Under the pieces are notes generated by a model that saw only the letters and a program-made list of their open reading frames with translations, had not been told where the DNA came from and made no database searches. Positions 56,160-64,000 of a stretch of 64,000 nt of DNA are shown piece by piece. Numbering within the stretch: position 1 is the first letter of the stretch; every line of letters starts with the position of its first letter. The DNA is from Branchiostoma floridae (Eukaryota > Chordata > Leptocardii > Amphioxiformes > Branchiostomatidae): the NCBI RefSeq assembly GCF_000003815.2, contig NC_049983.1:28619419-28683418 (forward strand), read 5' to 3'. The translations under genes were made by a program, and so were the position numbers.

Positions 56160-58720
56160 TCTTAGATAGGGCGGGAGCTGATTTCTGAGCAGATAGTTTT
56201 TTCTCAGGGAGTAACTTCAAGTGTTGTTGAGCCAAGGATGAACTTTTGTTGGAACACCCAAGCCGGCTTAATCAAGCTGACCCTTCCATGCTTAGATTAG
56301 TTTCTGTATTGGGTGATTGACAGTCTTTGAAAGTGTCGCCTATGTTCAGATTATCTCAAAACAAACACTAGGCTTATCACAAAGCCCAACGTTGCCTTCC
56401 TTGCTGGCTAAAACAGATCACATGAATTTGAGTCACTCTCGAATAGCTTCATTGCAACCCAAATCGCTCAAAAGATGTAGATTTCGCGGCTGTTTGTACA
56501 TATGAGGTGGTCATCTCGGATGAAATATTCTGAAGATCTCCGTTTTTTGCTGTTAAGATAGCAAAGATAGAAAGTTGTTAAGCAACAATTTGTGGTTTGT
56601 GAGGTTTCCACAACGAAAATTCGATGCGTCAACTATACTGTTGGAAAATATTACCTATACTATAAAATTCTATACTATACCTTACCATAATATCATTATA
56701 ATATATTGTACTATACTAATTTGTATCGGTTCTATAATCTTTAATCAAGTAATGTCGAGCCAGTTTTTGCAAAATCATTTTTGTTTTAAGAAGCATCGCG
56801 TATCTTTAGTGCTTTTTGGTTTGTGATACAAGGAAAAAATGATCTCCAATGTTTTCATGTAAAGAAATCCAGGTTTCCAATGTTCTCACATGCTTTGTTG
56901 ATTCTCATAATGATATCAAAAACGATCCTTTTCACAACGATAGCGGCATTATCACACACGAGCACCATCTTAACTCCCTTCTTGTTAAGCACACCTGGTT
57001 TCCGATTACCAAGCATTCGTATAGAACACTCGGGCCTGCATGTATCCGGGTACTGTGGAACATTCGGGCCTGCATGTACCTCGGGTACTGAGGAACATTC
57101 GGGCCTGCATGTACCTGGGGTACTGTGGAACACTCGGGCCTGCATGTACCTGGGGTACTGTGGAACACTCGGGCCTGCATGTACCTGGGGTACTGTGGAA
57201 CATTCGGGCCTGCATGTACCTGGGGTACTGTGGAACATTCGGGCCTGCATGTACCTGTGGCCTGTGGAACATTCGGGCCTGTGTGTACCCGGGGTCCTGT
57301 TGAACATTCGGGCCTGTATGTACACGGGGTTCTGTGGAACATTTGGGCCTGTATGTACCCGGGGTCCTGTGGAACATTCGGGCCTGTATATACCTGTGGC
57401 CTGTGGAACACTCGGGTCTGCATGTACCCGGGAATGCTATGCATTCTTTGTTAAAGGCTACATCCACTGGGTACAGTCGTTTGAGGAGGTGGCGTATAGA
57501 GTTGCGGTAAGGGCGATATAATTTCAGTCAAACCGGAAGCGGGAAGTGCTCCATAATATTACCTTGTTGGTGGGCAAGAGTGCCCGGTTTCTGACATGCG
57601 GTCGATGCAGGTGTAAAGCTGGGTACGTATATATATGGCAGGCTTTCTACTGTGTTTGTTGCATGCATGACACTTGCATACATGCTAAGGAGAAAAACCA
57701 AATTAAGAAGAAAACGATTCGGTCACTCACGGAGAGGAAGCTTGTACCACATGCCAAATATAAGACCCTTATACAAAGTCCGCTAGTGCAGAGTCCCGTC
57801 TCTTCTGCGCATACTGCTTTACATGTACATCCTGCCCAGGAACAAATTAATGCTATGTAGCGCCTACCCTTCCCAAAACAACTATACTCAGCCGGTGTAG
57901 TCTTCAATAAAAAAGGCATAGCATTTTTCTTTGGCCATTCCTGTGCCACTAGGACTGTTTTTGACCGAGTATTCGAAATAGAATAGAGGATTCTATTTGT
58001 TTGATATGGCGTTCGGCTGGAAGGGTCCATTCTTTGTGGCTTAGAAATATGTCCCTTAGAATTACGTTCCCAGGTTAGAATAGTCATCTAAGATGAAGAT
58101 GGTCCTGAGAACGACGCTTTAACACAAACCACCGTTAAGAAGAAGGACCCAATCTTTTGCTACCCAATTTAAGTTCTTCATTACCCCGGATTCAATGAAG
58201 GAGTGTGCTTTTTTGCATACTTCTATACCTGGTATCAAAAGACGACACCTAGAGCAACAAGTCAGGGTTTCTTGTGCGACTCTGACAATTCCTTCTTTCT
58301 TATGAGGTAAATTTTTAATACCTCAAGTCCCCCTTGCTTCAAGAGCTAAGTAACTAAAGAATCGGCATTTGAACCAAGGTTTGAACTGTTAATGAAATGA
58401 ACGGCTTGAAACTTTTATTACAGATCTCGCATTCCCGCACATCAGCACTTGTTGTTTATGTTCCATGAGGCGTCCCATTGTTCCCGAGCCACAACAAGGA
58501 ATAATAAACAAACAAACAAACAAGGATTGACTAATGCGTGACACTTGACCCTGAAGAAGGGACCAATTATCCATCTTGGTAACACCCATCCGACCCATTA
58601 AAAAGCGAATTTAAGTCCCAAAAGCGTCATGGCAGGTTAAATGCGCCAAGATTTATTCATGTCTATATTCATCTTGAAGACAGTTGGGCTGCGTCTTCAG
58701 TCATGTTTACTGATTGAGGT
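56160..58720 (+). repeat. Right-arm tandem module, copy 2
   Basis: Second copy of the module, enlarged by a 12-unit minisatellite (57022-57432) and about 500 bp of extra sequence at 57470-58020. The open frame at 57546-57860 in that extra sequence has no recognisable motif. Confidence 0.65.
57022..57432 (+). repeat. 35-bp minisatellite, about 12 units
   Basis: Unit GGAACATTCGGGCCTGCATG + TACCTGGGGTACTGT, 34-35 bp, with units near the right end drifting to ACCCGGGGTCCTGT. Shorter arrays of the same unit occur at 3095-3192, 10483-10700 and (one or two units) 55110-55190. Both strands are open in several frames because the unit lacks stop triplets; not coding. There are no unique spacers, so it is not a CRISPR. 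Confidence 0.95.
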
Positions 58721-59329
58721 TATGAGCGAAGAGACTTCACCATAGAATGACACCTAATTCTGAACTGTGTAATCACTTAACGAAGTTTAAAAGGGACAGT
58801 TTTGAATTATTTGAATGGAATCTTCAGTAACACAAGGCCAGGTCCAGCCGTTTTCTAAATTAAATGCTTTCGTGCCAGTCATTGCGAATGAGATCGCTTC
58901 CCGAAACTTTGCCGTTGTTAACACCAACGCGCACGTGCCAGTCACCAGAGTTCCCACGATCGCGTCGGGGCGCGTTGTCTTTGATGATGAAATGCTGTAG
59001 ATAATCATGACGCGCGTTGACAGGCACGACCGCGGCAGGCCGAACGTCTTTGTCTAGGAGAGCGTTCTGTCAATCAAAAACAAGCTCCCTCTGGCGTTTC
59101 CTCGAGCCACCGCGACAGGATGTCACACCAGCACATTTAAGAGGTATACCCACCTTAGTTCCAATGAATCGTGCCGATTGTTAATTACATGAATGAATCA
59201 CACGGACAGAACCATCTTCCAAACTTTGCTCTTTGCACAGATCGTCTTGTTTGAGACACGCTCAAACACCAAACACGCACACACACTCATAAACACACAT
59301 AAACGTTCCTGTGTATGCGTGATTGTGTT
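58721..59329. other. Right-arm sequence matching 1930-2480
   Basis: Contains the single right-arm copy of the sequence that forms a local palindrome in the left arm. A frame shared by both arms (AIV(G/R)TLVT...ALV) at 58787-59008 (minus) and 2157-2408 (plus) is short and has no recognised motif. Confidence 0.5.
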
Positions 59330-60918
59330 TATTTATTTATTTATTTGAATTCATCACACAGTGATTGGGAGGGCAAAACAGGTTCGAACAACCCTTACAA
59401 GTTGCCCTCCCTCACATAAGAATAACACCAGTACATACAAAACAATAACATACAAGCAACAACATCAATACATACAATACAGGTCATATATATATGGAAA
59501 GCATAATCTGGGTAGCACTATTTATAAAACTATTGCCTAGCGCGGCCTCAAAGCCACACATGAGCCACACCCACAAGAAGTGGACCAAGTGCAAGGTTGG
59601 TCAAGACTGTATTGTAAACTGAGTCTGTCATAGGCAGACTTTACCAACTTGTGCTTGAATGCTAACGCATCAGACTGATTGGCTGCTAGCTGTCCGATAC
59701 AACGGAGGCCAGGAGCCAACAGGTTCCAGATTGTTACCAGTCTAGGAATGTAGGAGTGATGGAACGCTGAGGTCTCAGATCTAATAGGAGTAAGCATGAA
59801 GGATCTAACACTTCTAGTCGGCCTTGTGGGAAATGATACATATCTCTCCACAGTTGACCTCGATTTGACAAAAAGCAAAATGTCACACACCTCCCGCCTG
59901 TACGTGAGTGGTAGCAGTTGTAGTGCTGTCAGTCTTTCTTTGTAGGTTAAATCGGTAGACTGGGGGCTTAAAATGAATTTAGTGGCTCGGCGCTGCACTC
60001 CCTCTCTACTAAGGACATGAATTTCCTAGACTGGGGAGACCACAATGGAGAACAGTATTCTAGGATGCTTCTGACCAATGTGGTGTACAGTGCCTTACGG
60101 ACATCAGTGTTAGCGTTAAAACCAATTGTGCGTTTGATGAAACCCAGGACGGAGTTCGCCTTAGCTACCATTTTAACAACGTGGTTGTCCCACAGCAGAT
60201 CTGGCCGCACAATAACCACTAGGTCGTCCATACTTGTAACAGAGGCTACAACAGAGTCAGATATATGATATGTGTACAGGATTGGCTTCTTAGAACGGGT
60301 AAGACGTAACAGTTTGCATTTGGAAGGATGAAATGACATCTTCCATGTAAGACTCCATTTGTACATAGCAGTAATGTCATCTTGTAACTTAGAACAGTCG
60401 TTTGAGTTGCAGACCTCCTTAAAGCATTTGGAGTCATCTTCAAATAGAGCAACGGACGAGTGTTCAACTGTACAAGGTAAGTCATTAATATACAACAAGA
60501 AAAGCAAGGGTCCAAGGATAGAGCCCTGGGGAACTCCTGACGTTACAGGCAGCCACTCAGAGTGGAAACCTTCCACTACAACCCGCTGACGACGATTTGT
60601 GAGATATGAATCAAACCATGCTAGGAGATTACCACTGAAACCAAACATTTGCATTTTATGTACCAGAAGAGTGTGGGAGACAGAGTCAAATGCCTTGGCA
60701 AAGTCAAGGAATAACATATCGACCTGTCCCCCTCTGTCGAGTATGGACCCTACTTGGTGGTAAGTCTCCAAAAGTTGGGTTGTAGTGGATCGGCCAGGAG
60801 TAAACCCGGGTTGGAAATCGCAAATAGACCCTCGTAGTACAGGAAACACAGTATCATACAGGCAGCGTTCCATGACTTTACTAACTAATGATAATAGGGA
60901 GACTGGTCTGTAGTTGGC
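59330..60918 (-). mobile_element. Recent 5'-truncated LINE (CR1-like), right arm only
   Basis: Minus-strand RT is open over more than 300 codons: NYRPVSLLSLVSKVMERCL, DMLFLDFAKAFDSVSH, GVPQGSILGPLLFLLYINDL and LFEDDSKCF (catalytic F-x-D-D at 60433-60444, with Glu where Ala is usual). One frame change near 59990 separates it from the C-terminal part (59537-59998). The 3' end is an (AAAT)n tail at about 59330-59346; the 5' end abuts the TG microsatellite at 60920. Absent from the left arm. Confidence 0.9.
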
Positions 60919-60919
60919 C

Positions 60920-61045
60920 ACATGTGTGTGTGTGTATGTGTATGTGCGCGCGCGCGTGTGTGTGTGTGTGTGTGTGCGTTTGTATGTGTGTTGTGCGTGC
61001 GTGTGTATGTGTGTGTGTGTGTTGTGCGTGCGCGCGTGTGTGCTA
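60920..61045 (+). repeat. (TG)n microsatellite at the LINE 5' junction
   Basis: TG/CG-alternating tract joining the truncated LINE to right-arm sequence; the left-arm equivalent is 1537-1785. Confidence 0.9.
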
Positions 61046-61929
61046 TACCAACGATACGAAGCAGGCGAACCAGATCCCCACAATGAAACAAAGATCGTAT
61101 GATATCTACAAATTTCTTGCCAGACACTATACGAGAAGTCACGATCGTTAATACGATCCTTAAGAGTCGATGAATGGACGTTGGGTTACTATGGCAGGAT
61201 GGTTAGGAGAATTTGTATATAAAGCATTTACTTTTTCTATAGCATCGCATCAAAGTCAATATCTATCGTCATGATCTCTTCATCGTCCATGTCTCCAAGT
61301 TCACCTGTTGTTTTTGGTGATTTTCTCGAAGTACATTACAATACAATAATATCATCATAGTTATAGGGGTATAACCTGGAAACAAAATTTATTTTGATGA
61401 TTTACTATCTATATATTGGTTGAGATATTATTTCTGCTTTTATTTCGATTTAGGCTTATATCACACACGTTCCCATGATTAAGGTGATTAGTTCATTATT
61501 GCTTCACTGCTTGGTGCTACACTGTTGGTACATTTGAATCCATTATGTTTGTATGTATGTATGTATGTTTATATGTTTATATGTATAACTCTTTGGTGAC
61601 AAAAGGAAACAAAGATCCATCACAAATACACATGACATGCTAGGGATATTCCTTCTTGGCGTGCATCGGGGTTAGGTCATGGTTATGGATGATTGGCATT
61701 CTTTAAAAGAGCCTCTTGTGTTACGATTACCGCAAAAAACACTGGGCTAAACTGTTAACACAAGGCCCAACTTTAGATTCTAGCTGTCTTTAAACCTGAC
61801 TTTGCCTTCTCGCCGCCAAAGTCTTTTAACCTCTGTAACAGGAGTACAGCAGATCACACAAATCAATCAATCCCAATGCGAGATTCTATCACCAGGCCAA
61901 TCGGTAAAAGATGACATGGCTCTTTTAGT
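61046..61929 (-). other. Outermost right-arm sequence
   Basis: Reverse complement of 1-1030 with many small indels, for example an extra segment around 61760-61800. It contains a short (TATG)n run at 61550-61585. The last clear match to window base 1 ends at about 61908. Confidence 0.7.
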
Positions 61930-62460
61930 GTAAAGGGGAAACATCTCAGATGGTAATGTCATCATCATCATTTGTCATCAAATGGAATATTCAGTTAAAA
62001 ACATCCATGTAAGAATTCATTTAATGAGCCTAGTTTCTTTACTGGAACAATGCTATACTATACTTTACTATCTTATGTTATGCTACTGTGTTTGTATTGG
62101 TTCTATAATCATGTATGAATGCTTTTGTGATGTATCACCAATTAATGTGGGAATTTTTTGCTACAAAATCACATTTGATGAAAGAGAAAATGTGTCTCTT
62201 TAGTTCTTGTTTTCCTTCAGAACAATAACTGGACAATGTGTAACATTTTCGACAAAAGAAACCAATTTTTTTACCAATCTTCGCTTGGATGATTCTAATA
62301 AAGATTAGGCTAAGCTTGCTCACAACAATAGCACCATTATCACACACAAACGTCCCTCTCATCCTGGCCACCCCGCGGGTCTCACATGTGACCTTTGACT
62401 CCCCTGTTGATGAATGGAGACTTGTTCTGTGCACCTGGCTTCTGAGCTTTTCGTTTGGAT
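61930..62460 (+). repeat. Diverged third copy of the right-arm module
   Basis: Shares GGTTCTATAAT, AAAATCACATTTGATG, GTGTCTCTTTAGT and CACAACAATAGCACCATTATC with 54840-55100 and 56720-56970. Much more diverged than the other two. Confidence 0.55.
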
Positions 62461-62781
62461 AATGACCTCTGCGCGAACCCTCTCGGTTGGCTAGTGGAAA
62501 AGTGCGTCTAGCTACGGATCGAGGATGATGATAGGGAATTTTGTATATTTCGGATATCTGATAAAAAGATTCTGAAGCAACGGATGGAGAAAATGCCTCT
62601 TTTAAACACGCCGTTTAGAAACATTCAAGAATTAAAGAACCACATCAGGGCCTCCACCTTAAATACTACTTGTATGAGCTTCAGTAACTAAGGCCAGGTG
62701 GATTTGATTATATAGATAGATAACATCCTCTGGGAACCCAAAAACTGATAAGAGGGTGCAAAAAAAATAACAAAAAAATGT

Positions 62782-63064
62782 TCCCATCATCCCTGCTGCC
62801 CCTATCCTTCCCATCATCCCTGCTGTCCCTATCCTTCCCATCATCCCTAATGCCCCTACCCTTCCCATCATCCCTGCTGTCCCTACCCTTCCCATCATCC
62901 CTGCTGTCCCTACCCTTCCCATCATCCCTGCTGTCCCTACCCTTCCCATCATCCCTGCTGTCTCTACCCTTCCCATCATCCCTGCTGTCCCTACCCTTTC
63001 TATCATCCCTGCTGTCTCGTACCCTTCCCATCATCCCTGCTGTCCCTACCCTTCCCATCATCCC
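62782..63064 (+). repeat. 27-bp minisatellite
   Basis: About ten units of CCCATCATCCCTGCTGTCCC + TACCCTT. Because 27 is a multiple of three, long repetitive frames are open on both strands; these are not genes. One unit has an extra G (TGTCTCGTACCC). Confidence 0.95.
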
Positions 63065-64000
63065 AGAGGATGTTATCCATAGAATTTACTTGCTGTGGCC
63101 TTGTGTAAAAGGTTGATTTCTAGAATGGATTTAGGGACAGGTGTATTATTACATTGTAGATCAACAAGTATCATACATACCGTATCACACATACCGTGGC
63201 AAAATAAAAATCCATGTCAATGTTTAGAAACGGGCAGGGCAGTGTAGTGGAGCACAGGAAGAGTATCTACAATATCCTTTAGACGCAGAACATTGCGGAA
63301 ATTAACAAGTAGGGAAAGTGGGCCGACTAGAGGTGCTCTACTGGCCAGTTGGACCTTCTACGGTCAGCTGATTCCTCCTGCGAAGCAGCACCCCTTATTG
63401 TGGCCAGTTTCTGCTTCTTCCGACCTTCGTGAGAGCCTGATAGAGGCTAGCAGACGCCTACTGCACAGCTGCTAGAGGGGACAATGATGTCACTCGGATC
63501 TGTCATCTTTAGTTGGTGTGATTTATCGTTTTGCGGGGGAGGAGTCAGGCAGCCAGGCTAGAAAAGGCGCCCAGATCTGCGGCTTGCGGCAGACCACGGA
63601 GCGGATCCAGCTCAGAGACGTCCCTGCACCGAAGTCTTCATCAACCGCCGCCGGACCTGCGCACGACTCAGTCGGGAGGACCGACACTCGTCCGAGAAGC
63701 GCCCGTCGCACCGTTGCCAGCACTGTCTGTACCCGACCCTCGTCAGGAAAGTCAAGCAACTGACAACTGTGAGTAAGGACAGTGTGCCGCGACGTCTTAT
63801 GTTTTCTATCGACACTGTTTTTTCGTGGTTATTTTCAATATGTTCTTACATGTGGATTTTGATTTCATCGTGCTCATACCTACTTCTGCTTCTTTCGTGG
63901 TTTAGATGTACCGTACTAGGGTACCACACCATCCTCTTTTCTATCAAGATTTTTTTTCATTTGGTTTTACATCCTTGATCCAGTGAATATACAATGTTTG
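63065..64000. other. Window-end sequence with a GC-rich tract
   Basis: 63530-63775 is unusually G+C-rich with open frames on both strands (Arg/Ser/Pro-rich translations) and is followed by a T-rich region with a hydrophobic frame at 63769-63978. It could be a first exon or CpG-rich transposon 5' end. No motif recognised. Confidence 0.3.

Larger units (their letters stand above)
46790..61908 (-). repeat. Right arm of the giant inverted duplication
   Basis: This is the reverse-complement partner of the left arm, in single copy where the left arm is tandemly duplicated. It lacks the CACTA-like element and the 5.7-7.4 kb LINE. It has its own 1.6-kb LINE insertion (59330-60918) and a 751-N gap (52670-53420) where the left arm has about 2 kb (11240-13290). 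The inner boundary at about 46790 coincides with the 27482 assembly gap on the other side, so the true inner breakpoint is not visible. Confidence 0.85.

Noticed and set aside
57022-57432. Possible CRISPR array
   Set aside because: Units are contiguous with no unique spacers and the setting is eukaryotic; it is a minisatellite.
56855-57521. Repetitive open frames on both strands (GTCRPECSTVPQ-type and GLHVPGVLWN-type)
   Set aside because: They are period-35 translations of the minisatellite, open in several frames at once.
57546-57860. 104-codon open frame in the right arm
   Set aside because: No recognisable motif, no counterpart in the other module copy, and overlapping frames on the opposite strand.
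62659-63116. Repetitive proteins on both strands
   Set aside because: They come from a 27-bp minisatellite whose unit length is divisible by three, so frames stay open trivially.
63518-63776. Overlapping Arg/Pro/Ser-rich frames at the window end
   Set aside because: Three frames are open at once in a G+C-rich tract, as expected from composition. No domain could be named, so it is listed only as a GC-rich tract.

Overview
The window reads as metazoan nuclear DNA, most likely from a lancelet (Branchiostoma). That assignment is inference. It rests on a clan-2 cytochrome P450 in short phased exons, an F-type (fucose-binding) lectin in exons, many degraded LINE, MITE and SINE copies, abundant (CA)n and minisatellite DNA, and runs of N typical of a scaffolded assembly. 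There are no operons or bacterial features. Most open frames are shadows of repeats or run through N.

The dominant structure is a very large imperfect inverted duplication. Bases 1-27481 (left arm) reappear, reverse-complemented and in the same order, in about 46790-61908 (right arm). A single-copy spacer of about 19 kb (27582-46790) separates them. Examples are 1-250 with 61660-61908, 2000-2150 with 59040-59215, 11000-11230 with 53495-53720, 13290-14270 with 51700-52665, 22250-24214 with 48830-50770, and 26170-27481 with 46790-48080. The arms differ by private insertions. The left arm also carries an extra tandem duplication (13030-17184 and 17185-26167), a split LINE, a 3,151-bp CACTA-like element and other LINE pieces. 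The right arm carries a 1.6-kb LINE at 59330-60918. The innermost arm sequence looks nearly identical and the outermost is clearly diverged.

The spacer and its border hold the only convincing host genes. On the minus strand are two exons of an F-type lectin domain (30330-30513 and 28707-28942) that splice in frame to a third exon at 24574-24723 resembling a SUEL/rhamnose-binding lectin domain. On the plus strand are seven exons of a CYP2-like P450 (32437-36199). They run from the membrane anchor to the K-helix and stop at the ExxR motif; the heme-binding exons are not in the visible sequence. Introns of both genes are full of transposon copies.

The rest of the spacer (36.2-46.8 kb) is AT-rich non-coding DNA. 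It contains a 1,008-bp element with perfect 13-bp inverted ends and a 6-bp target duplication, foldback MITEs (one with a perfect 9-bp target duplication), a LINE relic, an EcoRI/PstI-site minisatellite and three assembly gaps. Beyond the right arm (62-64 kb) lie a diverged third copy of a right-arm repeat module, a 27-bp minisatellite and an unidentified GC-rich tract at the window end.
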